Source of the DNA: Lottia gigantea
Taxonomy: Eukaryota; Mollusca; Gastropoda; Lottiidae
Direction of reading: 5' to 3'
Length of the DNA: 64,000 nt
Assembly (NCBI RefSeq): GCF_000327385.1
Contig: NW_008708458.1
Coordinates: forward strand, 2,299,401-2,363,400
Position numbers and translations under genes: made by a program. Below, in pieces: positions 44,721 to 58,257 of the stretch. How positions within the stretch are numbered: position 1 is the first letter of the stretch; each line of letters starts with the position of its first letter. Under the pieces are notes generated by a model. That model searched no databases and was not told where the DNA came from. It was given only the letters and a program-made list of their open reading frames with translations.

Positions 44721-46590
44721 CTCTCATGCCACAACCAAGTTTTTGGATGGCACGTTCTCATCAGGATAGGTCGTTTTTTGGAAGTGGGAGTAGTTAACTT
44801 ACTAAAGTTGGTCTTTAGGCATATTATCAAAGTCAGCATATACTTATTGAACGTAGAAGAACAAAGTTAAGTTTATATAGTCTTAGCGAATGGCTTGAAT
44901 TCCCGTCAAGGCAATAAAACATCTGTAGGAGACGGCCTCATTCTCAATCCCCCCTCTTATATAAGACAAATGTAGAATATTGTAATCAAAACCGTCTGGT
45001 CAAAATGGATTCAAATGCATACACTTTACTCTCGCATAGTTACCTCAAATTAAGAAAAGACAATGGGCTAACTCGGCTTTGCTCCTCCCCACCCTGAACA
45101 CACAGCGTCAAGTTTTCAGTATAAACACATTGAATGTATAAAATTAGGGTTTAATTTTCAAAGATGAAGAATTAATATGTACAGGGATAAATAAATTCAT
45201 AATTTACACAAAAATCTAAATAATATGGACATATATATGGCAAATAGTAGGTAAAAATTCCAAATTTGCTGGAAACGGTCAAGAAATGCCAGTCTATTTT
45301 GTGTATAGTGTATACACTTGCAAAGGTATAGATACTTAGTGGATGACAAGCTACGTGAATAAAATGCCAATCTGGTTGTATAGTCTCGTGTTGTTTTCTG
45401 TGGATGTTCCCACTTGCCGTCCACGTCCTATTGTTGTACAATACATATCATGTTGTTGGTCATTTCAAACTCAACCAATCAATTTTGTTGTTAAATGGAA
45501 GATGTCCTGGCAATATTTGAGGAATTCTTAGAATGCATTTGACAATGTTTTTGATGGTTGGCATTTATTCTGACATGGCATGCTCTTATATTAAAATTCC
45601 ACAAGATTTATTGAAGAATCGCGCCGGATCATGGATGGCAAGTTTAGTAGGCTAAAGAACAAAATATAAAACGTCTAGTTCATATTGGGGTAACAGACCT
45701 GATAGCCCGCTCTTGGTAGTTTATGATAATCACCCAGCAAATTAAATGTCTATGCCGATGCAAGATTGATTGGCAGACAAAGATTAATTTAAGATGGCAA
45801 ATTCAACAATCGGAAGCAGAGTAAGATAAAGGAAAATAATTTATAATTAATATATACAAAATTGATTCAACAAACACGGAAGCAAAAGTTTATAAATGAA
45901 GGATAATTTCATCGTCCCTTGCGTCTTGTTCGAAACCAGATCATAAGTGACATTTTAGTATAAATATGATTGGTCAAATTTACGCTGATTCCCGTCAGAT
46001 GACGAAGACTAGTTACGGTCCTATTAACCTGACACCTAGCCACTGGTCTTCAAAATCACTCTAAATAAAGCCTTCGAAAGGCTGTAGTAGAGCATGCATG
46101 AATGCATTTTCTCTTAAATTTGAGCAAAAAAAAAAAAATACACGCAAATGATTATATACATAACAAACGAAGCGAATGAAAGCCGATAAAAAGGATTTAG
46201 ATTAAGAGAGCGTCCGAAACATCATTTTTCAATAATCCAGACTCAAGAGTAGTTCTTGTTGAAATCTGCATTTTGAGTCTGATGCGACATTCTTACAAAA
46301 TGTAATCAGACAGCCTCCCGGTATCGAGGGTACAATAGGGAGTAGATTGACTGAATGGGAGATAACTGTCAAAATACAGCGCCTCTCATGGAGCGTCTGG
46401 GAGGGTTCTCCCGATAACAGTTTACAAACCTAACTTATTAGATGATTAGCTATAGTGGAAGAAGCATAATTGTAAAAGGGAAATTACATATTTACAATCC
46501 ATGGAATGCATATAGTACAGAATAAGATTATTTATAAAGAAAACTATTTAAAGAAAACAAAATGCGGACAAACGCTTACTGACTAGTGAC
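44721..46590. other. AT-rich intergenic stretch, no gene supported
   Basis: No protein likeness in any frame. A poly-A run lies at about 46127-46140. Two inverted words, 'cctcccggtatcgag' (46315) and 'ggttctcccgataac' (46403), flank a small G+C-richer segment. Confidence 0.4.
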
Positions 46591-46603
46591 GAAAACATTC
46601 ACA

Positions 46604-46656
46604 CAACACAGTATCACATGGTAGTCACATGGCCTGTCACATGATTATCACGTGAT
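46604..46656 (+). promoter_or_regulatory. cluster of E-box/M-box-like sites
   Basis: Within 53 bp stand 'tcacatgg', 'tcacatgg', 'tcacatga' and 'tcacgtgat', all of the TCAYRTG(A) type bound by USF/MITF/TFE factors. The last is close to the lysosomal CLEAR palindrome. They lie directly before the short exon at 46678. Confidence 0.45.
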
Positions 46657-46677
46657 TAAGTAGTCTGCGTAGGCAAC

Positions 46678-46694
46678 ATGGCGGCTGCTGGTAG
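46678..46694 (+). CDS. candidate first coding exon (MAAAG...) of an unidentified gene
   Basis: 'ggcaacATGGCGGCTGCTGG' followed by the donor 'tag|gtaaac' has the start-codon form of a YY1 site (AANATGGCGGC), which is typical of housekeeping promoters. It encodes M-A-A-A-G plus two bases. No downstream exon was recognised in the plus strand, so the gene, if real, continues across or beyond the minus-strand peptidase gene. Confidence 0.3.
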
Positions 46695-47079
46695 GTAAAC
46701 ATTGGAAGACTTGTTTTTTTTTGTCATTAAGGGTTTTAATTGTTCTCGATATCAAGGTCTATAGAATGGAACTTTTTTTCAAACTTTTTTAACTTCTCCG
46801 AGTCAGTTAACTCGGGTAACTAGCCTCGTTGCTATAAGTATCACATAATTATGTCAGAAATACTGAAACACCATCTCCAACACAATTCTTGCCTTGTTAA
46901 CAACGACATAAAGTTAAGATGTCACATCCAATATACATGTACAGTTAGTTAAATTTCATTCAAACACAACACAACCATAGTTTAATGAGATCCAATCAAA
47001 ATTCATATTCACAATCACATGATCAGTTAGGTAATTATCACTTATTCACAAATCACACACGTCACAGTAACTTCCGGTC

Positions 47080-50000
47080 TCACCAAACCTCACATTTAAC
47101 ACGAGAATTCATGTTACTAGAATATGGACAGTCAAATGCCCAGGCGAAAGACCTGGAGTTCGTTAAAGCACCGTTTACTCTGGAAAATAACAGAAAAATT
47201 ATTAAAATTTTGTCATTAATACAGTGAAAATACGAATTAACCAACATGGGAATAATTTTGAAATTGCAATGAGACAATCAAAGCTTCTCTCGATATTATA
47301 CGGATATTATAAGTATCAATATACAGTTGAGGTACGGCAGCGGAGCCTTGTCATCAATAAACATTTTTTCTGACAATGTTTTAATTGGATCCGTATTTTC
47401 CGGCACCAGCCAATGTTATCATAGTCTAATACAATCATACATTCTGATCATGCATGGTTAACAGCAGAAATCTGGCCCGTTGGGGTTATTTGTATAGAAA
47501 TTCGTGTTTACCTTGCTATACCAGGGCTGTGTTTTTCGGTTAAAATATGATTCAATAAGCCAAGTTGATCCCATTTAGCACAATACATCTGAGCATAACT
47601 GACAAAGAAAACTTGATAATTGGTGAGGTTTAATCCTGGTAGCAGGAGCTCCTCGCCATTCTCTTCTTGCCAATTTTGGTATGCCTGAAAAAAGAGAATC
47701 GTTTATACTGACACTAGGAAAGTTTCAATCAAATTTTACACAACTGCATGGAAGATATAAAAAAGAAGAATACGCGAGGATGACCAGACGTTTCAAAAGT
47801 ACGTTTCATTCCAACTTTTCTACATGAACAACCTAGGAGTAGATATAGCTTAAATACTCATAAATAGAACATAATATATGTATAATACAGTATAACACTT
47901 ACAAAATTTGCTGCCCTTAAACCTGCATTATCAGCAATATTCTCATCTAATGTTAAATTTCCGTTCACCTACATAAAACAAATTAGAATTTCATTTACAT
48001 TTACAATAAAATTATAACTCAAAGGGAAACTCCAAAACCCGATCTTCACTTACTACAACAATAACAGTCAATTTGGCGAGCCGGCACAGAGCGATATGTT
48101 TTGATCTGTAATAGTAGACCTTCCAAACCTTGTAAATGAAGAGTACCGAGGTGTATTTATCCCAATAGCAAGCTAAAAGCTAAAAGCTAAAATGAAGTGA
48201 ACATTGAAGGGAATCCAACATATCTTCTGGTCATTCAGGAGGAAATAACAAGCGCTTTCTGTCGAATGCACAGTGCTGAATACAGCAACTATCGTTAAAG
48301 CTGACACCTTTGATTGAGAACATACCTTATATTCTCCAACCTGTATTTTGCTATACTGATCTCTCATACATTGAGTTGTCACGTGGAATTTCTGTGCGGT
48401 TTGAGGTTCCCACCAATCAGATAATCTACCTTCGCTATCATGCTTTCGCCCTGAAAAAATAATCAAAATTCATAATGGAGGCTGCATTCTATATTCTGGG
48501 TTATTTCATGGTTATCCTTAATGACGAACAGAAATAGAGTTTTGCTCATGAAGACGCAATAAGGTGTGCAACCATGCCAAAGACTCCTCTTTGTCGATAT
48601 CCAATTGTCGAGGGCACATTGGTGCCTCCTGTTATTTAATGTTGTAATATTGGTTAGCGTCTTATATTGAGAGTAATGTTTAAACTTTTTATGGACCTAG
48701 TAACAATTTAAACAGCCGAGAAACCTTACCTTGAACATCAAAAGCATGAGCAATTTCATGACCCACTACGGACCCCATAGCACCAAAATTCATAGCCCTG
48801 TAAAGATACATCAACATATTACATTTTGTTAATTAAATCTATAACAAAAGCAGTGCTAAAAACAAACAACGATTTGGACTGATTATCACTGTCTTCCTTT
48901 TCGAATATGAGTAAATTTTAGCTCTGTGGCTAGCCTTCCTGATCGTTATATTTTTCTCATTGTATTCTATTATCTCCCTTGAACGCAAAACTGTAATTTT
49001 CTGATTTTAGCACATTCGTTGGAATTGAGTTTTGTGGTACATTTTGCATTTTGAATGACTATTTTGTTATACTTGTGGACTTCAAATATGGACTGCAGCA
49101 TGGACATTGTATGTATTGGCATTTTCGTGTGAATAAATAAAAACAACTTACAAAGGTCCACCAGCAATATAAAATGGAAGATGGAACATGGCCATGGGAA
49201 ATATAACATCATTTTTTATTGGTGAATAAAAAGCATTCACCGTCACTGGTGGACGAATTCCCCAACTGAAATTATCAAAATAAATCAAATTGATAAAAGA
49301 TTATATTGTCATGGTAAGGCAAACCTTAAACGACATTATCAGAAGGCAGGATGAACGTTATAATAGCCTCCAATTGCTCTATACTTTTATGTTCTTACCA
49401 GGGCCAATGTCGGTGCTCGTCCTACATACTAACACATGCAGTACAATAGTGACTCGCATCGAAGGTTTCTGCGCTGACCCGTCTTACACTTAATTAGTTA
49501 AAACTTGTTTAAACTGTAATTCTAAGAGTAGGAACAACAATACATCTTGCTATACTGATTTCTTGATTGGTCGTTGGTTGAAACCAGCTAATAATTAGAA
49601 TTTCAAAGTTACGAACCTATTTTCTCTATCTGGTTTTTGTTTTAACAGATCATTCATCTTCCCCAACTCAAATTCTCTCCAGTGGACGACATTTTTAAAC
49701 CAGTCATCACTCACTGTAATAAACTGAAATAGAGTACAGATTTATTAATAGCTATGATTTTCACAGCCTCTGACATATAACAAATCCAAGGTCGAAAAAT
49801 TTCAAATATGTCGTCTGCCATTTTTCACCAGTTGATATACATGTAAACGATGTATTTAAGACATTAGATGCTTTTATTGTTATTCACATCATAACAAAGC
49901 AGCAAAAACCAACTGATGAATTGACCACATGACCCTTCTAGGTGACATCGTTCAACAGAGAAAGTTCTTACAACAGATGAATAACTTACTTTTCTATAAT

Positions 50001-53000
50001 ACGACTCTAAGAATGTTGAGTTTAAGATGAAAGATGGATAACTTATTTTTTCTATAATATCATCTATCTGGAATGGTTAATAGAAGGATTGGTGTTAATT
50101 AGTCTATATATAATATGAATTGCGATCAATTACAAAAAGTATAAAGAGAGAGATAAAGTTTACAACAAATAATACATCGACAACAAGAGTTTTAATTATC
50201 TTAGATTTTTTTCTCAAAAAAGTTAAGGGTATCTTCTGCTATCTGCTGAATCCAAGTTGTTTGACAGGTTCTCGGTGTTTTGTCAGTACCAGTATATTAA
50301 CTGAATGTAGTGTGGCCCATGGAAAAATCATACAAAAATATTTACAAACCTTTTTCGATGCTTTATCTTTTGTGACTTCATCCATCCAAAATTTCCTCAG
50401 AAGATAATCTTTAAATGAATCTTTAACATACGATATTAATTTCTCCATCTGGAAGGGAAAGCAGCATCAAACTTTAGCAGGAAATAACAGAATTTTTATG
50501 TGGCATTGAAATAGAATGCCAGAGATTTTTAGCGTTTATGTGAGTCCTGACCGCCCATGAAACACATGGTATATTTTGCTGTACAGAAAAATATTCTCTT
50601 AAGATCTTTCATATGGATTAGTGGTAAATGCAGTGGCGTTTCTACTGGGGAAAGGGGCACGACTTTGCTGTTTCCTAGAAACTCCACTGGGTAAATGAAT
50701 ACCTTTTATGTTCAAAGCTTTTAGAAAATTGCTATCTTAGGTATAGAGTAGACATTGACGTTCAAAACTTTAATATGGAAAGCAAGTCAAGTAAATTTTT
50801 AATGTTAGAGAACGTGAGAGCTAGATAAGGAGGAGAATTACAACTTACTTCATGGATATTATCTGTTTGTGTTGTACCATGAACATAAATAGCACCAGTA
50901 GCAAACCCTAAAGCTTTATTTGTATAGAAGGCACATCTTTCCCACTGAATAACTAAACTTTCTTCTTCTACAAGACAATGTCATGTTATCAATAGGATTG
51001 TTAAAAAGTTTTTTTATGTGTTTATGTGGGAACACTGATATCATTGATTTATACCATTCCAATTTTCTATCAGACGTCTGTGGTTCTTGAATTTCCACTC
51101 AAACTAAGAGTTTCATGACGTCACTATTGCAAGAACTCAATAATTAATATCCCGGAAGGCGCCAGAATGATAATTTGGAACTAATCATCTGGAGTGATTG
51201 TAACCTCATGATTGATACCAACATCCCAAAGTATATAATATGCATAAAGTATATATCGTATAGTGAATGTTTCCAGACCAACAACAATGCAGCATAGAGT
51301 TACAAATAATAGTATCATTCTTACCTTTGTCCTCAAAGTCAAATATTTGAGGATCAAAATATGGTTTCAATGAACGGATTAGAGACAGCACCATGTAATC
51401 TCGTAAAGTTCTGAAATGGACAATAACAACATTTAGCTAAGCGAAACTAGGTACCCGGTATATATGATTTTTTAATCTCAAAATGCGCTGTCGCTGTTTT
51501 GTTACGGCGTAGTATCCCTCAAAAACCAGAATTAATGGCTAGAATAATCTCAGATAATCTCAGGAAATATTCTGAATATATAAATACATATCTAGCAATC
51601 GCATTTAATAACTGGTCTTACAAGCGGTGTATCACTTACTGTGTTGTTGTTGTATTTGAGAGATAATCTTCTACTAAGTGGGATAACTGGGTTAAATAAA
51701 GTGGATGTAAAACGACTACATGTGAATCTCCAGTAACTGTCAAACCTAAACTGTTCATATACTGTATCCAATCAACCTGCAATGTACAATTTAATGTCTT
51801 ACTACCATCTTAAGTGTCGATTGGGAAACAAGACAGGTTATTCTGCTACTTGGTTTATTCATCCGAAGCCCCTTTTGGAAAATTCACATACTTCGGATGT
51901 GAACTTAGTTAATGCTCTTTGGAATTGCCAAAATCTAATACTCTCAGCTACTATGCTACACCCCGTCCTGTAAAAACCAGGAACGACAAAATATCGTTCT
52001 AAAGAATTGAGCTGTCAAAATTTGTTTCCAGATAAACATTAAAACGTGACTTTCCGCAAGACTTGATAGTATTTATATTAATCTTATTTATACGTCTATG
52101 TCGTGCTAATAGACCATGTATCTAATTTGAGGGAGAGTTTTAAAATTACAAAACTAATGGTGCAAAACGCCCCTATCTATTACTAATGATGCGAAGCGTT
52201 CCAAACATTAGAAACATCTCAGAAACTCATTTCGTTCAATGACATGTAACTAATACGACTGATGCTAGAATTGATGTGGTTTCTACAGTCTGGTGGCACA
52301 CTTTGATAAATTTGATCAAAAAAAAATATCAAAATTAAATAAAAAAATCTGCTCTAAAATTGATTCCAGTGTGTCTACTATTTTGAAATTGTGATCAAGT
52401 AACAACATTTAGATAGCAGGATAATTTTTGTGGTTGGTAGTGATTTTTAAATCTTGAGGTATTTTGGAGGTTTTGCTGCGAAATTTGTTTTATCACCTTT
52501 AACAGCTGGAAAAAGTCAAGTAATATTGCTATCCGCATACATCAAGTCGAAAGAACATGTCGTTCACTAGTCTTAGATAATTCTAGTTCACACAACCCTT
52601 TTGTTATCAAAGTTTCACCTGAAGCCATTCAACTGATAGCTTCGATTTGTAGTTTTGAACCATTCCAATTTTTAGACAAACGTCAATCACATAAACAAGG
52701 CGTTTTACAACAGCACTATTGCAAAAGCTGCTTGCAATAATGCCTACTTTCAAATACCTAGTTCTGTTTTATTAATCAAATTGTTGAATGACTTACCATA
52801 GGATATTCTGACTCCATCTTCTCAAGAATTTTGTCATTATATAAAGCTGACGGGTCGTGGGAATGTTCATTCATAGGACTGATCTGAAATTAGCATACCA
52901 ACTTAAATTATAGAATGTTATACGGTTTGATTGGTACCAATCCGTAAAATACTCACCACTGCCATCAATCAGAAGCAACCGCTAATGGCTCGAGCTTGAA

Positions 53001-56000
53001 TATTGAAATCTTGACATACAAATTGACAAAGATCGTTAATTAATTCTGGAAGACTATGTCCTGATCTGAAACTTTAACACGATATTCCGTTTTGAGCATC
53101 TCCCCATGAAACTAATACTGGGTATATTCAATCCAACTTACAGTTGCTAATGATTGTTCTAAAACCAATAGTTCTTCAGCCTTCTGTCTCGCCTCTCTTT
53201 CTGCTAAACCAAAAAACATTAACAAATGCTTTGTTTCTTCTATTACACCTTGCTTAATCTGAAACAGAAAGGAAAATAGAAGGTTAGCTTCTGACAAAGG
53301 TTGACGGGCTGACTATAGAGTAACAGAATCGAAAAGACAGAAATTGTCTTCCTTTGTTTTCAAATGCACGCACACTGCATTATCAAGCTCGCGTATAAAG
53401 GGTTTTATTAGAAAATATATCTAGACGTACCTCATTTCTGTCTTTCTCTATTATAGTCTCCACTGGTATACTGGTTGGTTTAACAGTTGTATTGGTGGGG
53501 AGGGGTGTAGTGCCCGTCCTAGGGGTGGGGAATAAATCTGAGGGTAGTTTGTTCTCGCCAACATCAATCTACAACATAATATAAGATAATCATTGCTACC
53601 AATTGTTTTTTAAATCCCTGTTCCAGATAAAGCAACTCAACTGGCGGCAACAAACTTTACAATCATATTTGTGAGAGACGGTGATATGTGCTGGGTGGTC
53701 GATAGAGTCTTGTAGTCATTTTCGTAGACTCTCTTGTATCGTGTTTAACCTAGGCCTGCGAGGCTCCGGTCATTATTCTTCCTATCACTTTGCGTTTGGT
53801 GTGTCATCTATGTGGATGTAAAAGAATTATCTCTTATTATGTCCCAGAGCAATATAGAAATTAGTAGCAGAAAGCGAGTGGAATGCCCTGTGTTTTTGAA
53901 ATTGTAAAGGGAAATGAAAGTAGCTGGCCCAAAAGTAGCAAATTAAACAAGCGCCTACCTTAGCGATGTGTTTCTGTGTAGGATGCGTCTCGTCAATCTG
54001 TATTTTAACTTGGAATAATGGCCATGCTCCCAGTTTGTGTATTTTCTCCAGAGCGACGGTAAATACCCAGGTAGCGTTGGTGGTATCTTCAGGATCAGTA
54101 ATGGACCATCCTCCTATGTTCTGTATTAAAGTGTTTAACTGTTCCCGTATAAGATCCCGGCTATCAGAATGAGACTTCATACAACTGTCATAAAATACTT
54201 TCGCCTTTTCCTCGGCTTTACCCTTCATTGGACGGTTTTCTGCAACAGGAAATATATTGTGTGTTTAGCTACATTATTTTTAAAACATTTTAACACATGA
54301 TCTAACGTTTTATAATCAACCATGCATTGATATGATTGAGTATTTTGGCAAACATTGACAATAGTTATGAATGATTTATTTTACTATTTTGAAAAATCAA
54401 TTGTAGCAATGTATTTTGCATACGGCTATAGGGTCTGTAAACTTCCCTCAAAAAGCTCAACCCAATACGATGTCACAATTATAAGAAGGTGCTCTTCATA
54501 GAGAGCCAAAAGAATGCCATGGTATGCCAGCCAAACAAATTTTTCTTCATGTAAAAGACAGTTGTATGGAACATTAATAATTGGTTAAAGTCTTGCGCAA
54601 CGTTTTGATGCGTTTCTCTTGTGGTCCTCGGGAACATCGTCATAAAAAGAAAACTATACTTGATTCACGTGATTCCTTCGATAAAACTGTAAATTTAGTT
54701 TTGGATTCTGAAGAGCTAACTGGTTCTAACATTACCAACGTCCTTCTTGGGGGTTATATAGAAATTTAAGTACATCTTATAAAGAATACAGATGGTCTTA
54801 CCTATAAGATTTTTCAAGACATAAAGATTCTCTTCGGACAGTTGTTGAAAGCGATCCCATAAATGATGTCCTGACGGTAGCGGTGTTTTCATCTCCCATC
54901 CTCCACATGCATATTTATAGAAATTGGAACATGGTCGTACTGTGGTGTCCATATTGTTCAGGATCGAACTCGCTGCCTGTATACATTCTGGAGTTTTACA
55001 GTATTTCTTCTCTAAAATAGCAGAATGTGGTAGACAATTGATAATGGAGATCAAAAGTAACAGATATATCCGGTAGGGCACCATTTGGGAACTCTATAAT
55101 GTGCAAGTTGACGATAAAAACAATTCTAACGAAGATGCCTGTAATGAGCTAACTGATAGACTTTGAAGACTTCTAAAGAAATCAGGAACCTCACAGGAGT
55201 GATGTTCCTCTTTTATATTCCAACTGAAGAAGGATAATTTACATATATAATTCCTACTTGTAGTCCGAAACAAATGACAATGTTTTTTACTCCATTTTCT
55301 TGACTAATACGGCGCTTTCTGACATAAAATCCCCAAACAAATATACTTTTTTTCATATTCATTTGATAATTCCTGTAATTTTATCAAAAAGAGGATGAAA
55401 TAATCATTATACAACTGCATATATATTGTGTATCATTGAGTACCATAATACAGTAATATCAGTAAGTTCAGAGATTCGGATTTATCTAATTTGCAACGTC
55501 TACTCCAGGGACCCCCCATGTATCGGGCCTAGAACAATAGACGTATTAGAATACATTCAGAATTGAGAGAAAGACTGATTTTATTTCAGTATAAAGTTTG
55601 ATGGTAAACAACCGGTAGAGAGAATAGAAGGTGACAGAGTGAAATGTATAGAACTGATTGTGACAGTCTGAAGTTGACAACAAGAGAAGGAAATATACTG
55701 ATTGGAGCCGTGGAGACAACATCATTTGGAACCGCTAAATAGTTCCTCTTGTCAATGCAATCGAACAAAGAGATCTATTATCTTTTGATTACTTCATCCT
55801 TATAACAAACAGCAAGATAACGGATGAAATATTATGATACTTCATGACCGATCTGTTTGTCCTTTTGTATACATAGGTGATTCTCATTAGAGAAAATCTC
55901 AAAAGCTGAACTTTAAAACATTAATTTACGTTCCTGCTGTCTCTGAGTATCCTACACGTCGATTCATTCCAATGAATCCTACTCGAACACAGAGATCTAT

Positions 56001-57100
56001 TGATAACCTTGACAGTATTATTATTATTATTATTATTAACAGCAAGATAACGGATGAAACAGGTTATATTTTATGGGTGTTTCTTGTTTCCGTTCGAAAA
56101 TTTCTCAGAAGTTGTCCTGACATCAATTCACATTTCTACTGTCTCAAATTTCCATGCACAATGATTCATTCCAATGACAGTATTGTCATCAGAAACTTGC
56201 GGGATTAATTCTAATTGAAGGACGTTTAGTTTATTAACTAGACTGTTGTTGTCTTAATTGATAGAGAATAGTGCTCTGTTTCAGTCAGTCGAGTCTCAGC
56301 TGATATTGAGCGCTTTTAACTAGTATTCACAGCTAACATTTAGACCACTATACCCAAGTTAAGAATAACCTAAGTTATATTAGTCTGACAGCAGTCCTCG
56401 GAATTATATTTCATATTGTCTGCAAGAATAAATTACAAGAGAGTGGAATACAACCAGAACCTAATGTTAAAATACTCCTTCATCAGTCTAGAAGAGACAC
56501 ATATATTACTTTATTCTATTTTAAATTACTTTTTAAAAATGTAATTTCTACTTGAATTTCAATTTAACATGTTAAACTGAAACTAATCTATTTCAACAGC
56601 CAGAACAACGTGCTCTCAAACCATCAGTATCAATTTCAACCCAAATTTCACTTTCACAGTTTCTAATTTTACGTGAAAAGAAATATCTTTCATTGATAGT
56701 GCTATTAAAGACTGACGACGCCATGCAGTGTGTTATATTGGGAATTTTGCAATTAATTTTTAATTGGAAGGTGTTGCATAGACATATTATGCGCATGGAA
56801 GAAATTCAACTTTATGGGGTCGGATGTTGTGGTTTAAGAGTAAGATGATAAGGCAAACTTTATTTTATGATGTAAACTCTTACGGTAAAAATAATACCCA
56901 TTCCTACCTTCTTTTAATATTGGTCTGGTTAATCCAACTGCCAATCCGATTATCACAACAAACGCAACTAACATGGCAGCCATAAGGAACTTTTCCAACC
57001 CAGTCCGATTTCGACAACATTGTGGTCGGATTGCCAGTACGTCGTAATCCTCGACAATGTCATCCTCGGAGTCGGATTTCCCAAACGGGGCGTCCGTCAT
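47080..57100 (-). CDS. M13 metallopeptidase (neprilysin/ECE-like), 18 coding exons
   Basis: Exons 57100-56908, 55011-54802, 54239-53959, 53568-53431, 53258-53142, 52883-52797, 51776-51640, 51410-51325, 50967-50849, 50448-50350, 50067-49990, 49723-49617, 49265-49152, 48797-48730, 48450-48326, 47968-47903, 47684-47512 and 47179-47080 all join in phase (765 residues). It is a type II membrane zinc ectopeptidase: acidic cytoplasmic start (MTDAPFGKSDSEDDIVEDYD), membrane helix (about residues 45-60), PCSNFYKYACGGW, substrate-binding NAFY (561-564), zinc motif HEIAH (602-606), ENIAD with the third zinc ligand (E662), HSPGIARVNG, and the closing CEVW. All catalytic residues are present. It would cut small peptides outside the cell. 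Exon 53568-53431 codes a Pro/Thr-rich insert (TPRTGTTPLPTNTTVKPTS) where relatives keep a 'GL.LP...YY' stretch. An upstream exon 58306-58258 is in frame. Confidence 0.93.
54802..55084 (-). CDS. alternative first exon of the M13 peptidase gene, signal-peptide form
   Basis: The reading frame of exon 55011-54802 stays open upstream through its own splice acceptor ('ctgctattttag') to an ATG at 55084. The added residues, MVPYRIYLLLLISIINCLPH then SAIL, look like a cleavable signal peptide. The resulting 725-residue protein would lack the membrane anchor and be secreted, with the whole catalytic ectodomain. A TATA box on the same strand (55217-55211) lies about 130 bp upstream. Without transcript data, chance openness of 24 codons remains possible, but the signal-like make-up and TATA box together argue for use. 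Confidence 0.55.
55211..55217 (-). promoter_or_regulatory. TATA box for the alternative M13 first exon
   Basis: 'tataaaa' on the minus strand (within 'ggaatataaaagagg'). Initiation about 30 bases on would give a leader of roughly 100 bases before the ATG at 55084. Confidence 0.5.
55750..56190. repeat. diverged tandem duplication of about 220 bp in the first M13 intron
   Basis: 'aacagcaagataacggatgaa' occurs at about 55808 and 56038, and 'cagagatctattgataac' (about 55988) matches 'aaagagatctattatct' (about 55767). 'gattcattccaatga' occurs at about 55960 and 56163, and a (att)n run (56018-56038) has grown between. Confidence 0.6.
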
Positions 57101-58257
57101 CTGAAAATATAAATGATTACTGTGCGATGTGCATTGAAAAGATCGGGTGTCAGGTGTTGAGGTTGTTTCTTGCAAACACCTTAGTCTGTCTGCTATGCCC
57201 ATCTATATTGGCCCATGTATCTGATTAATTGGTTTCCGGACGTGAAAAGAGAGATGATGTGTGTGGTTCACAAGAATCAATGGAATATTTATATACCCAC
57301 AATTGTGACGTTCATATTTAACAAAATATCTTTTGTATACAATTCCGGTTTAAAAGACGATTTTAAACCTAGAATTCTTATGTTTTGTTTTCTTGTATTT
57401 TTCTCGTAAGAAAGTAAATGGGAGACAACTCGTTGAAACTTCTTCGTTTAGCTTCCAAGACTTCCGTACCACACGGCATGTTAAGCTGGGAATTTTGCGA
57501 GTTCGGAATAAAGACGAAGCGTGAATGTTTCATTTAACTGGTGGAAGGAAGGTGCTTGGGCATTCGAATAGTTTTTTTTTTGGCAGTATGATCAGAATTT
57601 GACCAAATGCATTACCGACGTCAATCCAAATAATTACCTATGCAGCTGTTTAAGTGTAAGTGTTTCAAACTGTTATAATTCGCCTGTCTCATAGGAAAAA
57701 GGCACTCTTAAATATGTATTGTACACGTTACAATAATATCTCTAACAAATATGTTAATAATGCCACTAACCACATAATATGGGTAATTCTGGGCTGAACA
57801 TGACCTCGACATAATGTTAATTACACGTGTTACTTTCTAAGGTGCGGGCATTCGAGCGGTCTTGGTCGGAGATTTTTGTCGCCGATTAAAGTCTTGAGTA
57901 AAATCTCGCGTGTGCTCTTACGTCCAAGACAAATTGTCGCGTTCCCGACCAATTTTATAATATCAAACAAGTTTGATAATTGTCTCCGATTATTTTATCG
58001 TCTGCAAGACGGATCATCATCATCCCATCAGATTCATTTCCAGTGCACACTCCGCACGTGATTATCGACATGGAAAACGGCAGACTAGAGATTTTTGTCC
58101 CCCTGTGTGTCCGCAACCGGTCGGTATAACTCTTGACAAAACAAAACTCTAGTCGACGACAAAAGATTCCAACCATGACCGTTTGTGTGCCCACACCTTA
58201 ACACAAACTTAATCTTGCAAAATGGTGTTGATAGGTAGTGTAGGAAATAGGGCTTAC

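Noticed and set aside
44230-44839. Long repetitive frames on both strands (up to 187 codons) over the 15-bp array
   Set aside because: They follow from a 15-bp unit without stops. No start context, splice sites or family likeness support a protein.
51782-51973. Plus-strand frame next to an M13 exon
   Set aside because: It is antisense intron and exon-edge sequence with no likeness.
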